IMG/VR virus record: IMGVR_UViG_3300021961_000670 | Coordinates: 1-23,005 of that record | DNA: 23,005 bases | Strand: one strand, 5' to 3' | Origin: a virus | Part shown: positions 1-8,700 of the stretch, in pieces | Position numbering within the stretch: the stretch's first letter is position 1 | Layout: every line of letters begins with the position of its first letter | The notes under the pieces: model-generated | The model's database searches: none | What the model was told of the DNA's origin: nothing | The model's input: the letters and a program-made list of their open reading frames with translations, nothing else | Translations under genes and position numbers: made by a program

Positions 1-1925
1 CATGTTCTTTTAACTCAGCATCAACAAAATATATTAACAAAGTTTTAGGTACAGGTGTATTTGACAAACCTTACGCCGATTTCCCACTTTATGTACATGA
101 AGTTTATCCTAATCTGATAAACGCATTGTATGAAAGAGGTGAAATTAGAGGTATTAGTTTGGACGAAGTTTACAACGCAGAAAGTTCAAGATTCGCAACA
201 CAATGGGATACAACAATATCTCCAATGGTTGTTTCAGAAGTTAGAGGTGGAAATGTTTCAGACTTATTCCAATTACAAACAATTTCTGATGGTGAATCGG
301 CAAACTTCGAAGTTAAAATTTCAATTCAAAACATTAATCTTGAAACAGGTGACTTTGACGTATTAATACGTGATTTCAACGACACTGACGAAAATATCGT
401 AGTATTAGAGAAATTCTCAAGATGTTCAATGAACCCTGATTTACCTGGTTATATCGGTAGAAAAATCGGTACATCTGATGGTGAATACGAGTTACGTTCT
501 AAAATTGTAACATTAGTATTGGCTGAAAATCATCCTGTTGACGCAATTCCTGCTGGTTTTAAAGGTTTCACAACTGAAACGAATTTCTCAGGAAGAACTC
601 AAGGTAGTATTGTTTATAAAACACAATATCACGATGCTGGAGATGTTGTTACTTACAACTCAGACGGTTCACCAATCGTTGAATCAGGAGACAAAATTAG
701 AAAAGTATCTTTAGGTATGTCTTCTCAAGTTGGTTACGATAGAGATTTATTAAAATTCAAAGGAACAACTGCTGATGAATATACACATGGATTCCACTTA
801 TCGGCAAACGCAGCTACTATCACAGGTGCTACATTGGATGGTTTTATGTTTAAAACTACACCATATGATTTAGAAGGTAATGATAAAGGTAAATTAGGTG
901 TTTTAGCTAATCGTAAATTCACATTTGCGGTTTGTGGTGGATTTGACGGATGGGACATTTACAGAGGAGTAAGAACCTTTGGTGATGGTTTTATATTCGG
1001 AAAATCAACCTACATAAGTGGAAACACAGATAATGGTGGAGTTTTTAATATGTTTAACGGAAACTCAGATTATTATTCTTATTTACAAGGTATTAATACA
1101 TTTGCTAACCCTGAGGCGGTTGATATTAACGTATTCGCAACTCCGGGTATTAACTTCTACGACCAAAGTTCATTAGTTAACCAAGCAATTGACATGATTG
1201 AAAACGATAGAGCGGATTCATTATATATTATGAATACACCTAACGTAACAGGACCAACTGCAGCAGAAGATGTTGTAGGTTTCTTAGATGATGCGGCAAT
1301 TGATTCTAACTATTCAGCAACTTATTGGCCTTGGATTCAAGTAAGAGACGTAGATAACGCAACTCAACTTTACATCCCACCAACAGGTGAAGTATTGAAG
1401 AATATTGCTTTAACAGATAACGTATCTTACCCATGGTTCGCAGTCGCTGGTTACTCAAGAGGTTTAGTAAACGCAATCAAAGCGTCTAAAAAATTAACTT
1501 TAGACGAAAGAGATGAACTTTATAAGAATAGAATTAACCCAATTGCTACATTCTCAGATACTGGTACCATCATTTGGGGTAACAAAACTCTTCAGGTTAG
1601 AGAGTCTGCTTTAGATAGAATCAACGTTAGAAGATTGTTACTAAGAGCAAGAAAGTTAATTTCAGCGGTTGCTGTTAGATTGTTATTTGAACAAAATGAT
1701 GAGCAAGTAAGAAATGAATTCTTAAGATTGGTTAACCCAATTCTTGAATCGATTAAGAAGGAAAGAGGTTTATATGAGTTCCGTGTAACAGTGTCAAATG
1801 ATCCAGAAGATATTGACGCTAACACTTTAAGAGGTAAGATTTACATCAAACCAACTCGTTCTCTTGAATTTATCGATGTTGAATTCATCATTACTCCAAC
1901 AGGAGCTTCATTCGACAATGTATAA
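1..1925 (+). CDS. Tail sheath protein, gp18-like (5' partial)
   Basis: This is the contractile tail sheath subunit, which polymerises round the tail tube and contracts to drive the tube through the host envelope. The reading frame is open from base 3, so the window starts inside the gene; the TTG at 126 is not the start. About 640 residues are visible, and the N-terminal part is missing. Sheath-type signatures are ISDGESANFEVKISI, VLEKFSRCSMNP, YIGRKIGTSDGEYELRS and the C-terminal domain (NPILESIKKERGLYEFRV, then KIYIKPTRSLEFIDVEFII), which interlocks neighbouring subunits in the T4 family. T4 gp18 is 659 aa, so the whole protein here is probably longer, as I recall for large T4-like marine phages. 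A strong terminator follows, and the next gene is the tail tube, the normal partner order. Identification is from motif recall, not from a search, but the pattern is clear. Confidence 0.93.
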   Translation, partial: CSFNSASTKYINKVLGTGVFDKPYADFPLYVHEVYPNLINALYERGEIRGISLDEVYNAESSRFATQWDTTISPMVVSEVRGGNVSDLFQLQTISDGESANFEVKISIQNINLETGDFDVLIRDFNDTDENIVVLEKFSRCSMNPDLPGYIGRKIGTSDGEYELRSKIVTLVLAENHPVDAIPAGFKGFTTETNFSGRTQGSIVYKTQYHDAGDVVTYNSDGSPIVESGDKIRKVSLGMSSQVGYDRDLLKFKGTTADEYTHGFHLSANAATITGATLDGFMFKTTPYDLEGNDKGKLGVLANRKFTFAVCGGFDGWDIYRGVRTFGDGFIFGKSTYISGNTDNGGVFNMFNGNSDYYSYLQGINTFANPEAVDINVFATPGINFYDQSSLVNQAIDMIENDRADSLYIMNTPNVTGPTAAEDVVGFLDDAAIDSNYSATYWPWIQVRDVDNATQLYIPPTGEVLKNIALTDNVSYPWFAVAGYSRGLVNAIKASKKLTLDERDELYKNRINPIATFSDTGTIIWGNKTLQVRESALDRINVRRLLLRARKLISAVAVRLLFEQNDEQVRNEFLRLVNPILESIKKERGLYEFRVTVSNDPEDIDANTLRGKIYIKPTRSLEFIDVEFIITPTGASFDNV

Positions 1926-1946
1926 TTTCTGATGGGATATAAAAAG

Positions 1947-1975
1947 AAGGGAGGACTTTAGGTCCTCCTTTTTTA
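1947..1975 (+). terminator. Rho-independent terminator after sheath gene
   Basis: GGAGGAC (1950-1956) pairs perfectly with GTCCTCC (1962-1968) round a 5-nt loop, followed by a run of T (1969-1974). It lies 24 nt after the sheath stop codon. The A-rich 5' flank can pair with the T tract, so it might also work weakly on the other strand. Confidence 0.9.
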
Positions 1976-2061
1976 TTGAAACACCTTTACAGGTGGAATA
2001 GTAATGTTCCACGAGGAACCAATTTTTATAACAATTATACTTTTATATTTCACCCAGAATA

Positions 2062-2142
2062 CTGGAACTAGATATACTAGTATTTATTATTATATTTTAT
2101 ATTAATTAAGAAAAGCTTTATTATTTATTCTGGAACTAGATA
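2062..2142 (+). repeat. 13-bp direct repeat pair, CTGGAACTAGATA
   Basis: CTGGAACTAGATA occurs identically at 2062-2074 and 2130-2142, start to start 68 bp. After the first copy comes TACTAG, and after the second comes CTGGAG, so each copy is followed by a partial echo of its own sequence. The pair lies between the sheath terminator and the tube leader. Function is unknown; a protein-binding site, a recombination scar or chance are all possible. Confidence 0.55.
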
Positions 2143-2232
2143 CTGGAGCCTGTAAAAAACTAATGAAAAAAATTGATAAAATCAAGTCCTTCTGAAGAAT
2201 AATTCAAAAAAAAATTATTTCCAAATAGGATA

Positions 2233-2240
2233 TATTTATA
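2233..2240 (+). promoter_or_regulatory. TATTTATA element upstream of tail tube gene
   Basis: An exact TATTTATA with 39 nt between it and the tube ATG. The same octamer precedes three other start codons in this window. It is the reverse complement of the T4 late-promoter core TATAAATA. Here, after a terminator and before a gene that needs heavy late expression, a late-promoter role fits well, with a leader of roughly 30 nt. Direct evidence for transcription is absent. Confidence 0.45.
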
Positions 2241-2279
2241 AGAAAGTAAAAATAACAAAAAAAACTTAACAAATACAAC

Positions 2280-2768
2280 ATGGCAGATTTATTAATGAAA
2301 ATGCCGGCTCCATATGAGCCGAAAAGAGTTAACCGATTCATCGTTAGATTCGACTCATCTTTGGGTATCAACGAATGGTTCGTAACCTCAGCAGCTAGAC
2401 CTAGTGCGAAAATTAACTCAGTCGCAATTCCTTTCTTGAATACTTCAACATATGTTGCGGGTAGATTCGAGTGGAATGAGATTCGTGTAACATTTAAAGA
2501 CCCAATCGGACCTTCTGCGTCTCAAGCTTTGATGGAATGGTTCCGTTTACACGCGGAGTCTGTAACAGGTAGAATGGGATATGCTGCTGGATATAAGAAA
2601 AACGTAGATTTAGAAATGTTAGACCCAACAGGTGTTGTGGTTGAAAAATGGAAATTAGAAGGTTGTTTCATCACTGATTTAAACTTCAACGAACTTGACT
2701 ATTCAAGAGACGATTTAGCTTCAATCACGTGTTCTTTAAGAATGGATAGATGTATCCAAATTTACTAA
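2280..2768 (+). CDS. Tail tube protein, gp19-like
   Basis: This is the subunit of the inner tail tube, stacked as hexamer rings inside the sheath and serving as the DNA channel. The length of 162 aa matches T4 gp19 (163 aa). Typical features are the N-terminal KRVNRFIVRFDS strand, PSAKINSVAIPFLN, the central FEWNEIRVTFKDPIGPSASQALMEWFRLHAES segment with its conserved W and helix, and the C-terminal LEGCFITDLNFNELDYSRDD strand. The first ATG is used because the N-terminus then matches the usual start; a second in-frame ATG lies five codons in. The leader has no Shine-Dalgarno and is rich in A. The gene is flanked by terminators on both sides, so it is probably transcribed alone and strongly. 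Confidence 0.95.
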   Translation: MADLLMKMPAPYEPKRVNRFIVRFDSSLGINEWFVTSAARPSAKINSVAIPFLNTSTYVAGRFEWNEIRVTFKDPIGPSASQALMEWFRLHAESVTGRMGYAAGYKKNVDLEMLDPTGVVVEKWKLEGCFITDLNFNELDYSRDDLASITCSLRMDRCIQIY

Positions 2769-2791
2769 TAATGAATTAATCTGTCATATTG

Positions 2792-2820
2792 AAAGGTGTT
2801 ATTTTTATAACACCTTTTTT
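2792..2820 (+). terminator. Rho-independent terminator after tail tube gene
   Basis: AAAGGTGTTAT (2792-2802) pairs perfectly over 11 bp with ATAACACCTTT (2807-2817), with a TTTT loop and a trailing T run to 2820. It starts 23 nt after the tube stop codon. The A-rich 5' arm lets the hairpin function in either direction. Confidence 0.93.
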
Positions 2821-2867
2821 ATTTTATTAAACTTTACTTTACAATAGTTATTAGTTAAATTTAGAGT

Positions 2868-3617
2868 ATGGAACAATTAAGAATAGACCCTTCAATCGCA
2901 TACGACGTTGTTGAACTACCAAGTAAAGGTATTCACTACGCAAATAAAAAGAAATCATTAAGAGTTGCGTATTTAACCGCATCCGATGAAAATATTTTAG
3001 CAGCACCTAGTTTAGTCACAACAAATAGTGTAGTAACTGAATTACTAAAAAGAAAAATTTTAGATAGAGACATTTCAGTTGATGAAATAGTTGAAGAAGA
3101 TAAACAAGCAATCTTAATATTCTTAAGAAACACCGCGTTTGGTTCCGAATATAAAATTACTGCGGTAGACCCAAAAACTGAACAAGAATTTACATTCGAC
3201 GTTGACCTTTCATTACTTAAGGTTAAAGATTTTAACCTTAAAGAAGATTCGAACGGTGAATACACCTATTTCATGGAAAGGTCAAAGAAAGAAGTTACTT
3301 TTAAATTTCTAACTCAAAAACAAGAAAATGAAGTTAAAGACATCGAAAAAAGTTGGAGTGGTTTAGGTATTGCCCCAATTGTAACAAAACAACTTGAAAT
3401 GATGATTCAGTCAGTTGGAGGTGTTAGAGATAATATGTCAATTAGAGATTTTGTTGAAAACCTACCAATCAAAGATTCACAAGACTTCAAAAAATACGTT
3501 AGAGAAAATAAACCTGGTCTCGATTTGACCCAAACAGTAAATACCCCGTCAGGAGACACAATCCAAGTTGAAATTGGGTTCGGGGTTGAGTTTTTTCGTC
3601 CTTTCTACGGATTATAA
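2868..3617 (+). CDS. gp26-like baseplate hub assembly / tail assembly chaperone protein
   Basis: A 249-aa soluble protein resembling the T4 gp26 / 'T4 baseplate protein' family (Pfam T4_baseplate, from memory). The supporting pattern is an N-terminal LPSKGIHYANKKKSLRVAYLTASDENIL (residues 17-44), then a helical stretch, then FLRNTAFGSEYKITAVDP followed by a DVDLS segment (residues 85-115). In related proteins this second part often carries a Cys pair, absent here. T4 gp26 is 208 aa. Its position between the tube and the tape-measure candidate is where most long-tailed phages put a tail assembly chaperone, which holds the tape measure before tube growth. The 3' end overlaps an ATG-less ORF in another frame, and a T6 slip site with a hairpin lies nine to ten codons before the stop. 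Family assignment is fairly secure; the chaperone role is inference from position. Confidence 0.72.
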   Translation: MEQLRIDPSIAYDVVELPSKGIHYANKKKSLRVAYLTASDENILAAPSLVTTNSVVTELLKRKILDRDISVDEIVEEDKQAILIFLRNTAFGSEYKITAVDPKTEQEFTFDVDLSLLKVKDFNLKEDSNGEYTYFMERSKKEVTFKFLTQKQENEVKDIEKSWSGLGIAPIVTKQLEMMIQSVGGVRDNMSIRDFVENLPIKDSQDFKKYVRENKPGLDLTQTVNTPSGDTIQVEIGFGVEFFRPFYGL

Positions 3618-3625
3618 AAAAGGAC
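3591..3625 (+). promoter_or_regulatory. Candidate programmed frameshift site with hairpin
   Basis: The frame of the 249-aa gene reads GAG TTT TTT CGT here. The T6 run followed by C (3591-3597) lets a Phe tRNA move +1 from TTT to TTC, or -2 from TTT to TTT. Either shift enters the frame of the downstream ORF. Directly after it GTCCTTT (3598-3604) pairs perfectly with AAAGGAC (3619-3625), and the zero-frame stop codon lies in the loop. The hairpin is closer to the slip site than in classic cases, which lowers confidence. Confidence 0.55.
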
Positions 3626-3747
3626 AATTAGACGAATTTTTATTCTTAATTAAAAGAGGTTTCACATATGGTGACATTCTCACCATGCCAATTTGGGAAA
3701 GACGTTACTATGTTAACTATTTAATAGAATTAGAAAACAAACAATAA
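3598..3747 (+). CDS. Tail assembly chaperone C-terminal extension, expressed by frameshift
   Basis: This 49-codon segment follows the slip site in the +1/-2 frame and ends at TAA 3745-3747, 13 nt before the next start codon. The frame is open only from 3541, and it has no ATG or GTG until a Met at 3685, near its end; only TTG codons precede that. The peptide contains GQLDEFLFLIKRGFTYGDI then LTMPIWERRYYVNYLIELEN. A helical segment followed by a 'MP..ERR...N.L' motif is what I recall in the small C-terminal partners of phage tail assembly chaperones and in T4 gp51-type hub catalysts. The fusion would be 292 residues (+1) or 293 (-2). In T4 itself gp26 and gp51 are separate genes. That it is translated is inferred from its coding-like sequence and exact fit in the gap. 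Confidence 0.6.
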   Translation, partial: VLSTDYKKGQLDEFLFLIKRGFTYGDILTMPIWERRYYVNYLIELENKQ

Positions 3748-3749
3748 TC

Positions 3750-3757
3750 TATTTATA
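3750..3757 (+). promoter_or_regulatory. TATTTATA element directly before tape-measure start
   Basis: TATTTATA lies only 3 nt before the ATG and is part of a 15-mer (AATAATCTATTTATA, 3743-3757) repeated identically before the gene at 5730. With T4 late-promoter geometry transcription would start inside the first codons, so this copy is hard to read as a promoter for the annotated start. A translation-level role or a different spacing is possible. Confidence 0.4.
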
Positions 3758-3760
3758 GTT

Positions 3761-5677
3761 ATGGCAACACAAACTAAAGAGTGGTATGTAAATAATAGTA
3801 GTACTAAAGCAGAAGCCTTAGGTAAATACCAATTAGATCTTGGTACCGATTCGCCAGACCCAGCAATTGTAAATCATATTAAAAGTCAAAGTTCATTTGG
3901 TAGAGACATTCGAAAACCAAGTACAGGAAGAAATTCATCATCATCAGGTTCAACATCAAACGTTACAGGTAACTTAGCCGAAGGACTTCAAGGAGCGTTA
4001 GACGTATTCAAATCAACATCTGATTATGGTAATGTAAGTGATAAAGAAACATATAATGTTTCAAGTGTATTGGAAACCATATCAAAAGACGGACTTTCAG
4101 CAAAAACCCTTTTAGCTGGAATGGGAGATACTGTACAACAAATATCAAATCAATTAGCGATTGAATCCCAATTAAGAACTGACATTAATGAAAAAACAGG
4201 TTTAGCAGGTAAATTATCAAAAGATGTAAGAGCTGAAATTGTTGAATCAACGAGTCAAGCGGTTAGATTTGGTTATGGTATTGATGATATTACAGGGGCA
4301 TATGAAAAATTAATCGAGGAAAGTGGTAGATTTAATATTGTTAATCAACAAACTTTAGAAGGGTCATTAGGGGTATCAAGGGCGTTTATTGGAGATTATA
4401 AAGAAATTGGAGCAGTTTTCAATGAATTTGAAAAAGTTGGTTTTGGTGCAAGAGATGCTATAAAGGCGATTGATAGGGCGGGTACCGAATCACAAGGATT
4501 AGGGTTAAGAGGAAAAACAACTGTTAAAGATATTAGAGATAATATCGAAAAACTTAATCAATATGGGTTCCAAAAAGGTATTGACGGACTTGCTCAAATG
4601 TCAAGAAAGGCTACCGAATTTAGAATGAGTATGGGTGAGGCGTTTAAGGTTGCTGATAGTGTTATGGACCCTGATAAGGCGATTGAATTATCCGCAAACT
4701 TACAAGTATTAGGTGGTGCCATTGGGGCGTTTAATGACCCATTAAAATTAATGTACATGGCCACAAATAATGTGGAAGGATTACAGGACGCATTAATTGA
4801 AGCCGCTGGTAGTTTAGCCACTTACAATTCAGAACAAGGTAGATTTGAAATCACGGGGGTTAATTTAAGAAGAGCTAAAGAAATGGCCAATCAACTTGGA
4901 GTTGATTATAAAGAACTTACTAAGAGTGCAATTGCTTCACAAGAAAGATTGGCAGCTAGTAGTGATTTAATGGCTAGAGGATTTGACATGGACGAAAAGG
5001 ATAAAGAATTCCTAATCAACATGTCAAGAATGGATGGTGGTAGAATGGTTATTGACGTACCAAAAAGTCTACAAGCTAGTTTAGGGATAAAAGATACCCA
5101 AGTTGCGTTAACAGATTTAACCGACTCACAAGCAAACGCACTGAAAAAATATCAAGAGGAAATGGGTAACATGACCTCAGAAGAAGTTGCGAGAGACCAA
5201 TTTGAATCTATAACAAATATCCAAAGAGATGTTAATTCGATTGTCACAATGGCTAGAATTAGATTGGCTGGTGGTATTAGGGGTGAAGGTGGATTAAATT
5301 TAGATAATATCACTAAAGGTTTAGAAAATCAATTAACACAATATAGTAATAAAGTACAAAAGGGTGAAAGTGGAACAGTCCTTCAAGATTTAAAAACTAG
5401 TATACAAGAAAAATTAGATGTTGTAAAGGCAACTGGTTTCGGAGGGGCGGTAATGTCAAAAATTGAAAGTTTACAGACAAAACTAAATGAAGTTACGGGT
5501 GCTAATAGTACAAACAATAATGCCACACCAAACACATCATTACCAACCGCAAAAAATGTTAACTTAAATATTACAGTTCCAAACATTGGGGATCAAATAA
5601 GTAGAGAAATTGTTAGAAATCAAGATGTATGGTCAGATGTATTCTCAAGAGCAGAAAAGGATTATTTGTCACTTTAA
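3761..5677 (+). CDS. Probable tail tape-measure protein
   Basis: A 638-aa protein in the tape-measure position, after tube and chaperone and before the baseplate genes. The tape measure is an extended rod that sets tail length and is threaded through the growing tube. T4 gp29, with the same job, is 590 aa, so a tail of about T4 length is implied. Visible features are a Ser/Gly/Thr-rich low-complexity N-terminal part (about 45-75), mostly helical sequence from about 120 on, a Gly/Ala-rich stretch (LGGAIGAFNDPLKLMYMATN, about 320), and a Asn/Thr-rich spacer (about 580-600) before a short C-terminal tail. No convincing transmembrane segment is seen, unlike many tape measures. No enzymatic motif was recognised. 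The call rests on position, length and helical composition; another internal tail or hub protein remains possible. Confidence 0.62.
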   Translation: MATQTKEWYVNNSSTKAEALGKYQLDLGTDSPDPAIVNHIKSQSSFGRDIRKPSTGRNSSSSGSTSNVTGNLAEGLQGALDVFKSTSDYGNVSDKETYNVSSVLETISKDGLSAKTLLAGMGDTVQQISNQLAIESQLRTDINEKTGLAGKLSKDVRAEIVESTSQAVRFGYGIDDITGAYEKLIEESGRFNIVNQQTLEGSLGVSRAFIGDYKEIGAVFNEFEKVGFGARDAIKAIDRAGTESQGLGLRGKTTVKDIRDNIEKLNQYGFQKGIDGLAQMSRKATEFRMSMGEAFKVADSVMDPDKAIELSANLQVLGGAIGAFNDPLKLMYMATNNVEGLQDALIEAAGSLATYNSEQGRFEITGVNLRRAKEMANQLGVDYKELTKSAIASQERLAASSDLMARGFDMDEKDKEFLINMSRMDGGRMVIDVPKSLQASLGIKDTQVALTDLTDSQANALKKYQEEMGNMTSEEVARDQFESITNIQRDVNSIVTMARIRLAGGIRGEGGLNLDNITKGLENQLTQYSNKVQKGESGTVLQDLKTSIQEKLDVVKATGFGGAVMSKIESLQTKLNEVTGANSTNNNATPNTSLPTAKNVNLNITVPNIGDQISREIVRNQDVWSDVFSRAEKDYLSL

Positions 5678-5706
5678 GTAGGTGATAAAGTTTTTACCTA
5701 ATAATC

Positions 5707-5714
5707 TATTTATA
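5707..5714 (+). promoter_or_regulatory. TATTTATA element before 1590-aa baseplate gene
   Basis: This is the second copy of the 15-mer AATAATCTATTTATA (5700-5714), identical to 3743-3757. It lies 15 nt before the ATG at 5730. If read as a T4-style late element it would give a leader of roughly 10 nt. Confidence 0.45.
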
Positions 5715-5729
5715 ATAAAAGAATAATTA

Positions 5730-8700
5730 ATGCCAAGTTTCTTAAATTTCGACTCAACAAAATCCGAGAGAGACAAACTTTTAGCTAAGAATCTTAAGAA
5801 TCCTAGCCAAGGACCTCAATTGTTTAATGCAAGTAATTATTCAATTTCATCTCAAAATGAATATTCAGTAAGAGACTTACCTCCCGTTGATAGTAATAGA
5901 CCGAATGATTTAAGTCAACCATCAAATCTTAACATTTATAAACCTGAAAACTTTAGTATTTTCGAAACGTTAGATACATTAGTTAGAAGGGAAAACTTAG
6001 AACTATATCCATATTTTAATACTAATTTAAACCATACATTTGTTAGTTTATTTACAAATAACAATAATGTAGGTGAATCTGAATTAGTTAAATTCGCATC
6101 AAACTACATGAGGTCTAGTGATGGACCTATATTATCGAGAATTAGACAAAATCTAATTACGGTAACAGATGGTAGAATGAGAATTAGTGAGGCGTTAAGT
6201 GGAGATATTAGTACAATATCAGATATTGTTACAGGTAAACAACCTTTCATTTTACCAAATTATAAAATTACTGTTGCTAAGACCTTACCGGGAAAGACAA
6301 TAGATTTTATGCAAACACTCGCGGGTGTTACATTCCCTTTTTCAGAAATACCAGGAAATTATTTATCTGACCCTGAAAATCCAACACCAAACCCAAGACC
6401 TCAAGCAAAAACTGAAATTGGTAAATTGTGGCAAGATGTTACAGGTGCGTTAGGTTCATTATTGGGTATTCAAAGAAGACCTAAATTATCAAGAAAACCT
6501 TCAGATTTATTAATTGAATACATGGGTGAGGGTCAAAAACAAACCCTTTATAGAAACCTTTCATATTCAAAATACGCTCCTGATTACACAACAAGTGCGA
6601 GATCACAAAACTCATCTAAGATTTTTCAATTTGCCGATAATTTTGCTGAAGGAGTTAAAAATGTATTAGGATTAGAGGCACCAAATGGTGTTGCGTATAT
6701 TGGAGATGATAGAGGTGAAGACGTTCAATTTGCGATGTCCGATTTTAACGGTAGACCCGTTAGAAGTAGTTATTATTTAAGTCTAATGTTTGACCCTGTT
6801 GCGGCACAATTATTCCACAGGGATACTAATATAAATGAAGGTGGTCCTATTAGTGGTAATCTTACTTGGATTAGTACGAACTCTCAAAACAAGTTAGGTC
6901 TTGAGAATATGGAGTACGGTGAAGAATCTTCTAACTTAGAAAATTCATTGTCGACAAAATATGGTTTTAGAGAGAATTCAATATTAGGAGAAACACAAAG
7001 AATATTAAATTCATTACCATCAGATGGTTCAGGTTTATCACATGTTGCTAATGTTATTGACCAAACAAGTAGAGCATTTAAAGATGGTGACATCTTAATG
7101 TCAAGAGGTTCGGCTGTTAAGTATGTTGATAAAACTACGGGTGAAGAAAGTGGTGCGGAGTTTTGTAGAGTATGGACTAAAGATAGACCATATTTTAATT
7201 ATTCCGACACAATGAAAAGAACCGCGAATATTAGAAAATATGATGACAGTGTGATGGGAGGTTCAAGTAGACCTTGGAACATCAATATTGGACCTATGTC
7301 GAATGGTAATAAATCATTCGAAGGATCAACAAATATTTTTGACAAATACAAATACGGACAAGATTTTAATGGTAAAAGTTTTTATGCTAAGAAATATATG
7401 TTCTCAATTGAGAATCTTGCTTGGAGAACGTCAACTAAACCAGGTTTTACTGTTTTAGATTTACCATATTGTGAGAGAGGACCAAATGGTGGACGTGTTA
7501 TGTGGTTTCCACCATATGATTTAAAAGTATCAGAACAAAATAGTGCTAAATGGGAAAGTAATACTTTCTTAGGTAGACCCGAACCAATATACACATATCA
7601 AAATACTGAGAGAAGTGGACAAGTTTCATTTAAAGTTGTAGTTGACCACCCAAGTGTTTTGAATTTATTGGTTAGAGAACATTTTAAAGACAAGTCAGAT
7701 AAAGAAGCTGATGAATACATCAACGCATTTTTCGCTGGATGTGTTGATGTTGATTTTTATGATTTAATTAAAAGATACACCACATTAGATGCGGAGGATA
7801 TAAACCTTGTTATTGCTTTTTTAAACGGTGGTAAAAATCCTGACGAAATTCAAAAGTTTAAAAGTGTTTTTACACCTCCTAGTATATCTAGTTCATATAC
7901 CCCACCGATTGATCCAAAAGCGGAAACTATTAAATTAGATATTAATTTAAAATTCTTAAACGATACACCTGAAATAACTTTAAAAAAAGATTTCATATCT
8001 AATCGTGCTTATAAGAATGTTTACGACGATGTTATTAATAGTTCAGGAAGAACTGTTAATGAATTAACAAGTGAATTAAATAAATTATTAGACCCATCAA
8101 ATACAACATATAATAAAACCAAATACGATAAAGACCGTAAATTATTATATAACGCACCAAAACCAACTGGTGATATTACTGAAAATGTAAATAAAAAGGT
8201 AACTGAATTAACAACTATAATATCAAACGCAGCAACTGGTTATACTGAGTTTAATACAAAATTAGAAACACTTAAAAAAGACATAAAAGAAAACGCTTGT
8301 GGAGATGTAACAATTAACATCCTATCAAGTTGTTCTGCTGCTGCGGACAACAAATATAATTTTAAACTTTCAATAAGAAGGTCACACTCAATTATACAAG
8401 ACATTTTATCTAAAGTTTCTAACGATGGTGCTAAATACGATTCAAGAGATTGGTGGTCATTTAATGAATTACCAACAGATTCATCAAAAGAAAAATATGA
8501 GATTAAAAAAGAGTTTTCTTATAAGGATGATTTAGGATTTGAAAGAGAAGGTAAATTAACAATTGTTAGTAAAAATGCTGGAGAAGAGGTTATTAACGAA
8601 AATAATCAGAATTGTCATAAAGAAGAATTTGTAAGTGAAAAATTAAGAAGACATTCACCTGTAGCATTTGGTTGTAGACAATCATATGTTAGAATGGAAT

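Larger units (their letters stand above)
1976..2279. other. Non-coding gap between sheath and tube genes
   Basis: This gap of about 300 bases after the terminator is extremely AT-rich. It holds two small hairpins (CACCT/AGGTG at 1982-1995; GTTCC/GGAAC at 2006-2019), a 13-bp direct repeat, a 10-bp perfect palindrome (ATACTAGTAT, 2074-2083), a TATTTATA element and the A-rich leader of the tube gene. No tRNA, recognisable ncRNA or credible gene is seen. A 33-codon ORF at 2004-2105 is judged spurious. Confidence 0.6.

Noticed and set aside
126-128. TTG as start of the sheath gene
   Set aside because: The frame is open upstream to base 3 and the upstream residues (YINKVLGTGVFDKPYADFP) look like protein, so the gene is truncated by the window edge.
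1982-2019. Two small hairpins after the sheath terminator
   Set aside because: Only 5-bp stems; the second is followed by only a weak T run, and they follow an excellent terminator. Not called as separate terminators.
2004-2105. 33-codon ORF in the sheath-tube gap
   Set aside because: No leader signal, composition is that of the AT-rich spacer (Tyr/Ile/Leu), and it overlaps the repeat and palindrome.
5679-5700. TAGGT/ACCTA hairpin after the tape-measure gene
   Set aside because: A 5-bp stem with a 12-nt loop and no T run downstream; too weak for a terminator.
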